Assembly: GCF_000483485.1 (NCBI RefSeq)
Contig: NZ_KI519609.1
Location: 1,207,460 to 1,271,459, forward strand
DNA: 64,000 nt
Reading direction: 5' to 3'
From: Thiomicrorhabdus chilensis DSM 12352
GTDB lineage: Bacteria > Pseudomonadota > Gammaproteobacteria > Thiomicrospirales > Thiomicrospiraceae
Below the pieces are notes generated by a model. The model worked only from the letters and a program-made list of their open reading frames with translations, was not told the DNA's origin and made no database searches. This document shows, in pieces, positions 46,230 to 54,532 of this stretch (its first letter is position 1; each line of letters begins with the position of its first letter). The position numbers and the translations under genes were made by a program.

Positions 46230-46475
46230 ATGAAACTGCAAATAGAATTATCGCAGGAGCAGTTGGTTGAACTGTTCAACTCAGGCCTCTTGCATCCCAG
46301 TGATGTCAAGTGCCTGAACAGCCAAAGCAAAGAGAGCGTCAAGCAGATGTGTTTGCAATTATGCCAGCCCAATCGTTGTTATCAGTGCGATCGACGCGAT
46401 CAATGCGCACGTGTTTTATTTGATGCCGGTTCTTCAATGACGACAGCAGAGACCGAATCGACTACTTTATCGTAA
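46230..46475 (+). CDS. Small cysteine-rich protein, probably iron-regulated
   Basis: 81 residues. The centre carries CLQLCQPNRCYQCDRRDQCA, five cysteines spaced for metal or Fe-S binding, after a helix KLQIELSQEQLVELFNSGLL. A further cysteine is in VKCLNSQ. No family recognised. AGGAG lies seven bases before the ATG, and the gene is divergent from the receptor across two Fur boxes, so a role in iron handling is a reasonable inference. Confidence 0.65.
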   Translation: MKLQIELSQEQLVELFNSGLLHPSDVKCLNSQSKESVKQMCLQLCQPNRCYQCDRRDQCARVLFDAGSSMTTAETESTTLS

Positions 46476-46551
46476 TAAATCAACGCAGAGCTTTGGGCCT
46501 GGTTTGATAATCAGTTAAAATAACGCCAATTTTAATGATGAGAGTTGAATT

Positions 46552-47925
46552 ATGTCTAAAGAGCAGCCTACAGTCGGAGTGGTGAGTTTAGGGTGTCCCA
46601 AAGCCACCGTGGATACCGAGCGCATTCTGACCCAATTGAGAACCGAAGGCTACCACTTAACCAACTCTTATGAAGATGCGGATACGGTCATCGTCAATAC
46701 CTGTGGCTTTATCGACAGCGCGGTTCAGGAATCCCTGGATACCATTGGCGAAGCGCTGGAAGAAAACGGCAAGGTGATCGTAACCGGTTGTTTGGGGGCC
46801 AAGGAAGACCAGATACTGGATGTGCATCCAAAAGTGATGGCGGTTTCCGGCCCAGCCGCTTACGAGCAAGTCGTTAAAGCGGTGCATCAAGTGATTGCAC
46901 CTCCACAACATAATCCGTTTACCGATTTGGTGCCGCCGCAAGGGATCAAGTTGACGCCCAAGCATTACGCTTATCTCAAAATTTCCGAAGGTTGCAACCA
47001 TCGCTGTACCTTTTGCATCATTCCATCCATGCGCGGGGATTTGGTGAGCCGTCCGGTGGCCGACGTCATTGCCGAAGCCAAACGTTTGAAAGAGGCTGGG
47101 GTAAAAGAGTTGCTGGTCGTTTCTCAGGACACGGCCGCTTATGGTGTGGACGTTAAATACAAAACCGAATTTGCCGATGGCCGACCCACCAAAACCTCAA
47201 TGGTCGGATTGTCTGAAGCCTTGGGTGAATTGGGCGGTGTGGAAGAGTTCTGGATACGTTTACATTATGTGTACCCCTATCCGAATGTGGAAGAGGTGAT
47301 TCCGCTGATGGCCGAAGGCAAGATTTTGCCTTATCTGGATATGCCGCTTCAGCACGCCAATCCACGCGTATTGAAAGCGATGAAACGCCCTGGCAATGTT
47401 GAGAAAACACTTGAGCGCATCAAGAAGTGGCGGGAAGCCGTGCCGGAGTTGACGATTCGTTCGACGTTTATCGTCGGTTTTCCGGGGGAGACAGAGGAGG
47501 AGTTTCAGGATTTATTGGATTTTCTGGAAGAGGCACAATTGGATCGTGTCGGCTGTTTCCAGTATTCCCCAGTGGAAGGGGCGACCGCCAATGAGATTGC
47601 CGAGCAGGTGCCGGATGAAGTCAAGCAGGAGCGTTTCGACCGTTTCATGCAGACGCAACAGCGTATCAGTGCCAATAAGATGCAAGCCAAGATCGGTAAG
47701 GTTATGCAGGTGTTGGTTGACGAGGTCGATGACGAAGGCGCCATTGCGCGTTCCATGGCGGATGCGCCGGAAATCGACGGTCTGGTGTTCATTGAAGACG
47801 GCTTTCACCTGGAACCGGGGCAGTTCGTTCAGGTGGAGATTGTCGCGGCCGATGAATACGACCTGTGGGCAAGACCGGTTGCGGAGTTTGTGCCGCAAGA
47901 GAGTGCCTATATCGAGCTGGGATAA
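46552..47925 (+). CDS. rimO: Ribosomal protein S12 methylthiotransferase RimO
   Basis: 457 residues. Adds a methylthio group to Asp88 of ribosomal protein S12. N-terminal UPF0004 domain with cluster cysteines at about 15, 51 and 80 (SLGCPKA, NTCGFID, VTGCLGA); radical-SAM motif [12 protein letters not shown] with cysteines at about 148, 152 and 155; C-terminal TRAM domain. Length and all six cysteines are as in active RimO. ATG is preceded by GAGAGTTGA. A terminator follows at 48017. Confidence 0.97.
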   Translation: MSKEQPTVGVVSLGCPKATVDTERILTQLRTEGYHLTNSYEDADTVIVNTCGFIDSAVQESLDTIGEALEENGKVIVTGCLGAKEDQILDVHPKVMAVSGPAAYEQVVKAVHQVIAPPQHNPFTDLVPPQGIKLTPKHYAYLKISEGCNHRCTFCIIPSMRGDLVSRPVADVIAEAKRLKEAGVKELLVVSQDTAAYGVDVKYKTEFADGRPTKTSMVGLSEALGELGGVEEFWIRLHYVYPYPNVEEVIPLMAEGKILPYLDMPLQHANPRVLKAMKRPGNVEKTLERIKKWREAVPELTIRSTFIVGFPGETEEEFQDLLDFLEEAQLDRVGCFQYSPVEGATANEIAEQVPDEVKQERFDRFMQTQQRISANKMQAKIGKVMQVLVDEVDDEGAIARSMADAPEIDGLVFIEDGFHLEPGQFVQVEIVAADEYDLWARPVAEFVPQESAYIELG

Positions 47926-48016
47926 AAGCTTTTCTTTTACAGGTGATCTCGTATCAACAAATATGGGCTAATGTCATTCTCGATTTTTAGTCGCCAATTT
48001 CTGTATTCTTTATCTT

Positions 48017-48046
48017 AATAAGGCCGCTTTGCGGCCTTATTATTTT
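48017..48046 (+). terminator. Rho-independent terminator of rimO
   Basis: AATAAGGCCGC (48017-48027) and GCGGCCTTATT (48031-48041), perfect 11-bp stem with TTT loop, followed by ATTTT. Confidence 0.9.
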
Positions 48047-48424
48047 CTGTCTTGTGTTTCCCTTTTTCAAATTCGACAGGCCTGATTTGTTGTCCATTGC
48101 TTGATTTCTAGCGTGTGTATTTCAAGGTTGTTTAACCATCGACTGGAAACCTATATGAAAGATAAATTAAATGTAAATGAAAATTGTTTAGTAATTATTG
48201 TCAAAAGAGAAACAGAGGAGTACGATTAAATACCAACTTGTTTCACTTGAATGGAATTTCATCCAAGAGACAAGCCCAATAGAAAAAAACTATTAATTAT
48301 TTTCAAATAATCAATTGGATTAATTGAACGTGCGTTGCTAAAGTTACACCCAAGCATTAAACATGCTTGTGGATTCAAAAGTAAATTTTATGACCAAGTA
48401 TTAATCACTCTTAGGAGAATCAAA
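48047..48424. other. Leader region of the peroxiredoxin gene
   Basis: AT-rich, no protein gene. It holds a CAGGCCTG copy (48077) and a perfect inverted repeat CAAGCAT-N5-ATGCTTG at 48351-48369, about 56 bases before the peroxiredoxin start, which could be an operator or a leader hairpin. A frame open to 48335 covers part of it but lacks a ribosome-binding site. Confidence 0.45.
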
Positions 48425-49078
48425 ATGGAAAATCAAGAAACACAAGTTATCTCTTTACCTCGTTTGAATGAAGCGGCTCCAGCATTTGACGCTGTGACAA
48501 CTCACGGCCGTAAAACTTTGGAAGACTACAAAGGCAAGTGGTTGATTCTTTTCTCTCACCCAGCTGACTTTACGCCAGTTTGTACAACTGAATTTATGGC
48601 GTTCCAAGAGCGTAAGCCTCAGTTTGATGCTATGAACTGTGAGCTTTTAGGTCTTTCAATTGACTCTCATCACTCTCACATTGCTTGGGAGCTAAACATT
48701 AAACAAAACTGGGGCATGGAAATCGAATTCCCGATTATTGCTGACCTAGACATGAAAGTAGCGTCTGCTTACGGAATGGTTCACCCTGGTGCGGCGGATA
48801 CTTCAGCGGTACGTGCAACATTCATTATTGATGATAAAGGTGTACTTCGTGCCATGATGTATTACCCAATGAGCAACGGTCGTTCAATGGATGAGTTTGT
48901 ACGTCTTGTTAAAGCCATGCAGGCTTCTGACGAGCACGGTGTAGCTACGCCTGCGGCTTGGCAGCCAGGTGAAAAAGTGATTGTTCCTCCTGCAGCCACT
49001 GCAGAAGAAGCAAAAGCGCGTATGGCTTCTGATGATTATGACTGTGTTGATTTCTACTTCTGTACAAAGTCGCTATAA
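48425..49078 (+). CDS. Peroxiredoxin of the Prx6/AhpC-TSA type
   Basis: 217 residues. Reduces hydrogen peroxide and organic peroxides. The peroxidatic Cys53 is in SHPADFTPVCTTEF, the Prx6-type motif. Two further cysteines sit in the C-terminal DDYDCVDFYFCTKSL (about 207 and 213), the arrangement seen in archaeal-type Prx6 enzymes, where they may act as resolving residues. ATG 48425 is preceded by TTAGGAG at ideal spacing. Codon use is strongly biased and the gene is single with a terminator, suggesting high expression. Confidence 0.93.
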   Translation: MENQETQVISLPRLNEAAPAFDAVTTHGRKTLEDYKGKWLILFSHPADFTPVCTTEFMAFQERKPQFDAMNCELLGLSIDSHHSHIAWELNIKQNWGMEIEFPIIADLDMKVASAYGMVHPGAADTSAVRATFIIDDKGVLRAMMYYPMSNGRSMDEFVRLVKAMQASDEHGVATPAAWQPGEKVIVPPAATAEEAKARMASDDYDCVDFYFCTKSL

Positions 49079-49107
49079 GATTCCAATCTAAGCGATTGAA
49101 ATTAAAT

Positions 49108-49137
49108 AAAAAAGCCATTTTTTAATGGCTTTTTTTG
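49108..49137 (+). terminator. Rho-independent terminator of the peroxiredoxin gene
   Basis: AAAAGCCATT (49110-49119) and AATGGCTTTT (49124-49133) with a TTTT loop, followed by further T residues. Confidence 0.9.
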
Positions 49138-49179
49138 TATGCAGCCATTATCAATTTATTGAATAGGATACGATCAGAT

Positions 49180-49653
49180 ATGTTTAACAAAATATTGCTA
49201 GCGACTCTCGTTTGGGTTGTTTCGTTTGGCGCTCAGGCCAATCAGCCCTCAGTTGAGCTCAGTGCCCATAGCTTCGAAAACCAGTGGGAAAAACCGATGT
49301 CATTGGATGACCAGACTGAATGGTTGATTTTTTCGAGCCATAAAGCGGGTGGAGAGTGGGTCAGAAACGCGTTTACAACACTGAATGTGACCGATCCGCA
49401 AAGTCTAAAATGGCTTTATGTGGCGGACATTTCAGCCATGCCGAGCCTGATCAGTAAGTTCATTGCGATTCCCAAAATGCAGGATTATCCGTTTGCGATT
49501 GCATTGGAAAAAGAAGGTGAATTCACTTCGAGTTGGCCAAAGCAGGAAGAGGCGGTGAGTGTTTACAAATTGAATCGCCTGACGATTGAAAAGGTGGAGT
49601 TTTTTGAATCCGAACAGGCTTTGACTGAATTTTTAAAAGGTTTAACTCAGTAA
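49180..49653 (+). CDS. Conserved exported protein of unknown function
   Basis: About 157 residues. Signal peptide (FNKILLATLVWVVSFGAQA) and a compact domain with SFENQWEKPMSLDDQTEWLI, FSSHKAGGEWV and IPKMQDYPFAIALEKEG. The strand order and the start motif recall the thioredoxin-like YtfJ group, but no redox cysteines are present. Database entries of this kind are often labelled FAD/FMN dehydrogenases without reason. ATG 49180 with AGGATACG upstream is chosen; the frame opens 15 codons earlier inside the terminator. Confidence 0.6.
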   Translation: MFNKILLATLVWVVSFGAQANQPSVELSAHSFENQWEKPMSLDDQTEWLIFSSHKAGGEWVRNAFTTLNVTDPQSLKWLYVADISAMPSLISKFIAIPKMQDYPFAIALEKEGEFTSSWPKQEEAVSVYKLNRLTIEKVEFFESEQALTEFLKGLTQ

Positions 49654-49710
49654 CTCAGTAAACCGTATTACAAAATATTGCCAATATATCAATGATGACT
49701 CAATGGATCT

Positions 49711-49748
49711 CTCATTCAAAATGGACAGGCCTGTTCATTTTGAGTGAG
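49711..49748. repeat. 38-bp palindrome around CAGGCCTG
   Basis: CTCATTCAAAATG (49711-49723) and CATTTTGAGTGAG (49736-49748) flank the core at 49726-49733; the whole 38 bp is palindromic apart from one outer and one inner mismatch pair. It lies between convergent genes (exported protein and diguanylate cyclase), so it may serve as a terminator for both. Confidence 0.85.
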
Positions 49749-49791
49749 CCGTTTTAAACTCTGTTACAGTCTGGCGTGTTATTAAGCCATA

Positions 49792-50913
49792 TCAGGCTTG
49801 ACGCCCGGCAAGATGTTGCGCTTTATCTAAAATGATCACGCGGTTTTTTCCTGTTTTCTTAGCTTGGTAAAGCGCTTTGTCGGCATTCTGCACGAATTGT
49901 TCAATCGATGCCATTCCGGGAAAATATTCGGCCACACCAAAACTACAGCTAATAGAGTCTTGGATGTTTGCAAACCGGGTTTGCTCAATTTCATTGCGTA
50001 GCTTCTCACATAAGTGTGACGCGGACTCTGCGCTTTCTTCCGGAAGTACTAAAAAGAACTCCTCACCGCCCCAGCGACCGATGCAGTCGGTTTTACGCAC
50101 GGTGTGTTTCACAAGACTCGCCAGTTTTTTTAGCACTTCGTCGCCCACCAAATGACCGTATCGGTCGTTCACTTTTTTAAAATCGTCAATATCAAATAGC
50201 ACGATGGACAATTTTGTATGGTGGCGGTTTGCGCGTTCCATTTCAATTTGCAGAACCTCATTGATTTTTCGGCGGTTGGCAACTTGTGTCAAATCATCGA
50301 TAAGGGACAGTTTGTGAAGTTTGTTTTGGGCTTTTTTCTCTAAGGTTTCAGCGTTTAGCAAGGTGATTTCAATGATATAAGCCACAAACGTAATCAAAAG
50401 TGAGGCGATGATCAGTCGCATCAGACTGGTGCCGTCCCATTCGCCGTGCTGCCAAGTCCCTAAACCTTGATAAGCTAAATAAAACAGGACGGCGTAAAAG
50501 GCCGCGGTAAAATAGAGCCCGGATTTACGTTCGTTAATACCAATTGCAAAAATGGGAAAAAACAGACTCCACACCAATCCAAAACTCTGATTCTGGTTGA
50601 TTTGAAAAAAGGCCAGAAAGAAGATGAACAGACAGAGAGTGCCAATTAAAGCCGCACGTTTATGATTGTGGTTGACCCTTAAGTCCCAAATGGCAAACGC
50701 CGTCGCCAATGCGCCTAACAGGTCAATGACTGCAATATTGGCGTTGCCGTTCTTGAGTGTAAAAAAGTGAAGCACCGAAAAAACCAACAACGTCATGGTG
50801 GCCAGGTATAGATAGACATTAAGCAGCACCAATTTACGATAATGGTTTGTACCCGTATAGGGCTGATGATTGGTTAACTGCTTTTGAAACACATCGTTAA
50901 AAGAGGTTTTCAC
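49792..50913 (-). CDS. Membrane-bound GGDEF diguanylate cyclase
   Basis: 373 residues. About six hydrophobic helices in the N-terminal 190 residues (ATMTLLVFSVLHFFTL; FGLVWSLFFPIFAIGI; LMRLIIASLLITFVAYIIEI), then a GGDEF domain with DLTQVANRRKINEVLQ and the active-site GGEEF in RWGGEEFFLVLPEE. An inhibitory RxxD site may lie upstream of GGEEF but is not certain. It should make cyclic di-GMP. Second cyclase of the window; no phosphodiesterase domain is present. Confidence 0.93.
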   Translation of the reverse strand: MKTSFNDVFQKQLTNHQPYTGTNHYRKLVLLNVYLYLATMTLLVFSVLHFFTLKNGNANIAVIDLLGALATAFAIWDLRVNHNHKRAALIGTLCLFIFFLAFFQINQNQSFGLVWSLFFPIFAIGINERKSGLYFTAAFYAVLFYLAYQGLGTWQHGEWDGTSLMRLIIASLLITFVAYIIEITLLNAETLEKKAQNKLHKLSLIDDLTQVANRRKINEVLQIEMERANRHHTKLSIVLFDIDDFKKVNDRYGHLVGDEVLKKLASLVKHTVRKTDCIGRWGGEEFFLVLPEESAESASHLCEKLRNEIEQTRFANIQDSISCSFGVAEYFPGMASIEQFVQNADKALYQAKKTGKNRVIILDKAQHLAGRQA

Positions 50914-51096
50914 GGAACATCCTGATTATCTTGCTAAAGATAAGTTAAAGGCAGGCGCTATTATAAGCCTTGGCTTAGTACCCAATAAATTGCATACACA
51001 TGATTCAAGCTATAATAGCATGTTTTACATTTCTTGCTATTGATGCTAATGCATTGTTTTCTATAGAATTTATTGAGTTGTGGCATTGTGGGTTTT

Positions 51097-51198
51097 ATGA
51101 CAGGCAATAAACTGTCTTTTATGGTGAAAATGAATGAGCCTCGAATCATTGAACTGGGCCGTCAGTACCAGCCGCGCACCCTTGATAAACGAACGTAG
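51097..51198 (+). CDS. Possible 33-residue small protein
   Basis: A short frame starting ATG 51097 and ending TAG 51196-51198 contains KMNEPRIIELGRQYQPRTLD, which has a protein-like mix of residues. A second ATG at 51130 could also start it. No good ribosome-binding site is present. It may be a remnant of a larger gene or nothing. It lies in the 361-bp gap between the diguanylate cyclase and the DNA glycosylase; the rest of that gap holds only the repeat at 51227. Confidence 0.2.
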   Translation: MTGNKLSFMVKMNEPRIIELGRQYQPRTLDKRT

Positions 51199-51226
51199 GA
51201 TTGCGGCAAGAAAAAGTGATTTTCAT

Positions 51227-51250
51227 CGTTATCATCGTCGTTATCATTGT
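51227..51250 (+). promoter_or_regulatory. Tandem 12-bp repeat upstream of the DNA glycosylase gene
   Basis: CGTTATCATCGT (51227-51238) and CGTTATCATTGT (51239-51250) lie 25 bases before the gene. On the minus strand the stretch reads GATAACGACGATGATAACG, which resembles a Fur box at 12 of 19 positions, too weak for a firm call. The spacing of two turns-like units suggests a protein-binding site. Confidence 0.3.
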
Positions 51251-51274
51251 TTTACATAAGGAGTTTTAAATTAA

Positions 51275-51784
51275 ATGGATGTGTGTAACGGGTTTGACCC
51301 CATTGTTCCGGATGCTCCGGATAGCGCCAAGCTATTGATTTTGGGCACCATGCCCAGTGTCGAATCATTGAATCAATCTTTTTATTATGCACATCCAAGA
51401 AACGCCTTCTGGCCGATTTTATCGGCTCTATTGGGTCAAGAGCTGTTAACGGTGGAACAGAAAATCCACGCACTCAAATCGGCTGGAATTCTGCTATGGG
51501 ACGTATTAGCCAGTTGCGAGCGTTCAGGCAGCCTTGACAGCGCCATTAAAAAACCTTTGGCCAATGACTTCACTTGGATTTTTAAACATCACCCCCATAT
51601 AAAAACCATTGTATTTAATGGTAAATCGGCTGAGACGCTGTTCCGGCGCCATGTTTATGGCAAGCAGAATTTGCCGTCGGATTTGACCTTAATGACCTTG
51701 CCGTCAACCAGTCCCGCCAATGCCCGATTAACCTTAGAGGATAAACGGTTGTTATGGCAGGAAAAATTATCCGATTTGTTGTAA
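51275..51784 (+). CDS. DNA-deoxyinosine / uracil-DNA glycosylase family 6-type protein
   Basis: 169 residues of the uracil-DNA-glycosylase superfamily, hypoxanthine-DNA-glycosylase branch. Recognisable parts are LLILGTMPSVESLNQSFYYA (the substrate-binding motif of the branch), HPRNAFWPILSALLG, and LPSTSPANARLTLEDK near the C-terminus. It removes deaminated bases, most likely hypoxanthine. AAGGAGT in front supports the ATG. The next gene begins 45 bases downstream. Confidence 0.87.
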   Translation: MDVCNGFDPIVPDAPDSAKLLILGTMPSVESLNQSFYYAHPRNAFWPILSALLGQELLTVEQKIHALKSAGILLWDVLASCERSGSLDSAIKKPLANDFTWIFKHHPHIKTIVFNGKSAETLFRRHVYGKQNLPSDLTLMTLPSTSPANARLTLEDKRLLWQEKLSDLL

Positions 51785-51829
51785 AATACCTCTCCCTTTT
51801 TTCAAACTTATTATTTTAGGAGTTTTGCC

Positions 51830-53329
51830 TTGGAAGCAGACAACCTTAAGTTACCGGTTACATCGGAACTACTATCGCCCGCGGGCACATTAAAAAACAT
51901 GGAATACGCCTTTGCATACGGCGCTGATGCAGTCTATGCCGGACAGCCGCGTTACAGCTTGCGTGTGCGTAATAATGAGTTTGACGAAGAGACCTTGGAG
52001 AAGGGCATCAACCGCGCCCACGAACTGGGTAAGAAATTCTATGTGGTCAGCAACATCGCCGCGCACAACTCCAAAATCAAAACCTACATGAAAGACATCG
52101 CGCCGATTATCGCGATGAAACCGGACGCCTTGATCATGTCCGATCCGGGTCTGATCGCCATGGTGCATGAAGCCTATCCGGAGCAGGAAATCCATCTGTC
52201 CGTGCAGTCCAACGCCGTCAACTGGGCAACGGTCAAATTCTGGTACAACCAGGGTGTGAGCCGTGTGGTGCTGTCGCGTGAACTGTCGATGCAGGAAATC
52301 CGTGAAATCCGCGAAGCGGTTCCGGAAATGGAAATTGAAGTTTTCGTACACGGCGCTTTATGTATTGCCTATTCGGGCCGCTGTCTGCTTTCCGGTTACA
52401 TCAACAAACGTGACGCCAACCAGGGAACCTGCACCAACGCCTGCCGTTGGAACTACAACACCTATGAAGGCAAGGAAGACGAAAGCGGCGACATCGTCGG
52501 CATTCCGTTAGAGAATGTCTCCAACATCACCGACCTGACTGGCGAACAGGCTGAGGTGGAACCGACCTTGGGCGTTGGGCAAACCACCGACCAGGTTATG
52601 TTGCTGGAAGAGGAAGGGCGTCCGGGTGAATATATGCCGGCGTTTGAAGACGAGCACGGCACCTACATCATGAACTCCAAAGATTTGCGTGCGGTGGAAT
52701 TGATTCCTGAGTTGGTCGGCATGGGCGTGCACTCCCTGAAGATCGAAGGGCGCACCAAATCGCATTATTACGTGGCACGTACCGCACAGGTGTACCGCAA
52801 GGCAATCGACGATGCCGTGGCCGGCAAGCCGTTTGACCAGAACTTGTTGGGCGAGTTGGAAAGCTTGGCCAGCCGCGGTTATACCGAAGGTTTCTTGCGC
52901 CGCCATGTGCATTCCGAATACCAGAACTACGAGTACGGCGTTTCCAAATCCGATCGCCAGCGTTTTGTCGGCGAGGTGGTGGATGTGGTTGAACGCGACG
53001 GTCGCTCAATGCTGGAAATCGACGTCAAAAACAAATTCTGCGTCGGCGATTCCATTGAAATCATGAGTCCGGCCGGAAACGTTACCATGGTGTTGGATCA
53101 CATGCAGACGCATCATGATGAAGTCGTGGATTGCGCCAAAGGCTCCGGCTGGCTGGTGAGAATCCCCAACCCTTTCAAAGACTTGGATGTCGAAACCTTG
53201 AAGTTCGGTTTGCTGATGCGCAATGAGGCTTGGGGCGGAGACGTCAAACGTGATGCCGCAGCCAAAAAGGTCAAACAGCAGCAGGACGCCAAGGACGCTG
53301 AAAAGCGTGCGGCGGCCAAACAGGCTTAA
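51830..53329 (+). CDS. trhP: tRNA uridine-34 hydroxylation protein TrhP (YegQ, U32 peptidase family)
   Basis: 499 residues. A member of the U32 'peptidase' family that in E. coli takes part in forming 5-hydroxyuridine at tRNA position 34. Conserved parts: ELLSPAGTLKNMEYAFAYGA, VYAGQPRYSLRVRNNEF, the family block EVFVHGALCIAYSGRCLLSG and cysteines in DANQGTCTNACRW that may hold an Fe-S cluster. Start is TTG 51830 after TTAGGAG. The extreme C-terminus (KKVKQQQDAKDAEKRAAAKQ) is lysine/alanine-rich. The ferredoxin gene yfhL follows after 14 bases, so they form an operon. Confidence 0.92.
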   Translation: MEADNLKLPVTSELLSPAGTLKNMEYAFAYGADAVYAGQPRYSLRVRNNEFDEETLEKGINRAHELGKKFYVVSNIAAHNSKIKTYMKDIAPIIAMKPDALIMSDPGLIAMVHEAYPEQEIHLSVQSNAVNWATVKFWYNQGVSRVVLSRELSMQEIREIREAVPEMEIEVFVHGALCIAYSGRCLLSGYINKRDANQGTCTNACRWNYNTYEGKEDESGDIVGIPLENVSNITDLTGEQAEVEPTLGVGQTTDQVMLLEEEGRPGEYMPAFEDEHGTYIMNSKDLRAVELIPELVGMGVHSLKIEGRTKSHYYVARTAQVYRKAIDDAVAGKPFDQNLLGELESLASRGYTEGFLRRHVHSEYQNYEYGVSKSDRQRFVGEVVDVVERDGRSMLEIDVKNKFCVGDSIEIMSPAGNVTMVLDHMQTHHDEVVDCAKGSGWLVRIPNPFKDLDVETLKFGLLMRNEAWGGDVKRDAAAKKVKQQQDAKDAEKRAAAKQA

Positions 53330-53343
53330 GGGTCGGAATCTAG

Positions 53344-53601
53344 ATGGCGCTTAAAATCATCAAAGGTTGCATCAACTGCGACATGTGCGAGCCGGAATGC
53401 CCGAACAAGGCGATTTACATGGGTGACAAAATCTATGAAATCAATCCGGATCTGTGCACGGAATGTGTCGGTTTTTATGACCAACCGACCTGCATCAGCG
53501 TATGTCCGCTGGACTGCATCATCACCGACCCCGATCGGGTAGAGGACCACGATACGCTTTACCAGAAATTCACCGAACTGGTCAAAGCCGATAAAATATA
53601 A
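53344..53601 (+). CDS. yfhL: YfhL-type 2[4Fe-4S] ferredoxin
   Basis: 85 residues. Two cluster motifs: CINCDMCEPECPN, and C-x2-C-(insert)-C-x3-C as CTECVGFYDQPTCISVCP, the long loop of the Alvin/YfhL ferredoxin class with low potentials. Its position 14 bases behind trhP suggests it serves the same tRNA-modifying reaction with electrons or clusters; this is an inference from linkage. A terminator follows at 53619. Confidence 0.93.
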   Translation: MALKIIKGCINCDMCEPECPNKAIYMGDKIYEINPDLCTECVGFYDQPTCISVCPLDCIITDPDRVEDHDTLYQKFTELVKADKI

Positions 53602-53760
53602 CTTACCTTTCACTCACTAAGCGGCATTCATAGCCGCTTTTTCCACCCGAATTTGCCTTCAAACATTACCGATTGTTATTTCTGCGCATTTCATCTAGCA
53701 AGCCTTAGTTATTTGCTATAGTATTAAAAAGTAAATTTTACGTACCTATACAGCTATTCC
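53602..53760 (+). repeat. Left copy of diverged direct repeat flanking the cassette region
   Basis: The sequence just behind yfhL, from the terminator to GTATTAAAAAGTAAATTTTACG, is repeated in diverged form at 55541-55712. Shared words include CTAAGCGGCATTCA, AGCCG, TAGTATT and TTTTACGTA at matching distances. Confidence 0.65.
53619..53642 (+). terminator. Terminator of trhP-yfhL
   Basis: AAGCGGC (53619-53625) and GCCGCTT (53633-53639) with a 7-base loop followed by TTT. A mutated copy of the same hairpin occurs at 55558-55581. Confidence 0.85.
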
Positions 53761-53771
53761 GCGTTAATACC

Positions 53772-53884
53772 GTTTAACACTGTCAAAGTGACAGAAAGGT
53801 TAAATTGATATAAAGGCCACAGTGCCTGAATCAGTTTTGAATATCGTATATCAAGGCATTAGTGCCTTATACTAAATGTTATGC
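53772..53884 (+). other. attC-like site upstream of the first cassette gene
   Basis: GTTTAAC (53772-53778) fits the 5' core RYYYAAC and GTTATGC (53878-53884) the 3' core known from Vibrio repeats. Between them ATAAAGGCCACAGTGCC pairs imperfectly with AAGGCATTAGTGCCTTAT, a long VCR-like stem. At 113 bp it is at the long end for attC. The first cassette gene starts 16 bases after the 3' core. Confidence 0.5.
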
Positions 53885-53899
53885 CCCTAAGGAAAGATA

Positions 53900-54442
53900 A
53901 TGGAAGAGCCAAATTGGATTGATTATGTAACTGCTTTAGGTGCGCTATCTACACCTGTTCTAGTAATTATACTTTCGGCTATTGGGTGGAAACTAAGGAA
54001 GGGTATTGAAAGGAAAATTGAGCTAGAAGACAAGCTCCGAGATGACAGGGTAAATATCTATAATCAGATATTAGAGCCTTTCGTAATCCTACTGATGACA
54101 GATACAGCCTGGGGGATGGATAAAAAGAACAAGGGTAAAGATAAAAACAATGTAGCTATCTCACAAATGTTATCGCTAGATTACCGTAGGCTAGGCTTTA
54201 AAATGTCCCTGATGGGTTCAGACTCTGTTGTTCGTTCATATAACAATCTAATGCAGTATTTTTACTCAAAGGGTGATGATATAGAGAATCCAAATGAAAG
54301 CGATCTAAAAGAAATGCTGGGTCTTCTTGGAACATTCCTATTAGAAATTAGAAGAAGCATGGGTAATGAAGCAACTGACCTAGACAATTGGGATATGTTG
54401 GAGTGGTGGATGACGGATGCAAGGCGTCTGCGACACACATAG
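53900..54442 (+). CDS. Cassette gene 1: membrane-anchored protein of unknown function
   Basis: 180 residues. One N-terminal membrane helix (LSTPVLVIILSAIGWKL) and a charged helical cytoplasmic part (KGIERKIELEDKLRDDRVNI; LLGTFLLEIRRSMGNEATDL) ending in a Trp-rich tail (WDMLEWWMTDARRLRHT). No family recognised, as usual for integron cassette genes. AAGGAAAG precedes the ATG. AT-rich and unlike the surrounding codon use, which marks transfer. The stop overlaps the start of the next attC-like site. Confidence 0.6.
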   Translation: MEEPNWIDYVTALGALSTPVLVIILSAIGWKLRKGIERKIELEDKLRDDRVNIYNQILEPFVILLMTDTAWGMDKKNKGKDKNNVAISQMLSLDYRRLGFKMSLMGSDSVVRSYNNLMQYFYSKGDDIENPNESDLKEMLGLLGTFLLEIRRSMGNEATDLDNWDMLEWWMTDARRLRHT

Positions 54443-54513
54443 GGCATAATAAATCGTTCCACCCGATTCGTCACCGCTGCGCGGCTCCTCTCGGGTGAAC
54501 TCAAACGTTAGCC
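54443..54513 (+). other. attC site 1
   Basis: Starts GGCATAAT right at the stop of cassette gene 1 and ends GTTAGCC (54507-54513). Inner arms CACCCGA and TCGGGTG pair perfectly; inside them CCGCTGCGCGG forms the tip. Arm order and distance (about 70 bp) are those of a cassette recombination site, though the outer cores are not fully canonical. Confidence 0.7.
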
Positions 54514-54532
54514 ACATATTTAAGGATAAAGA

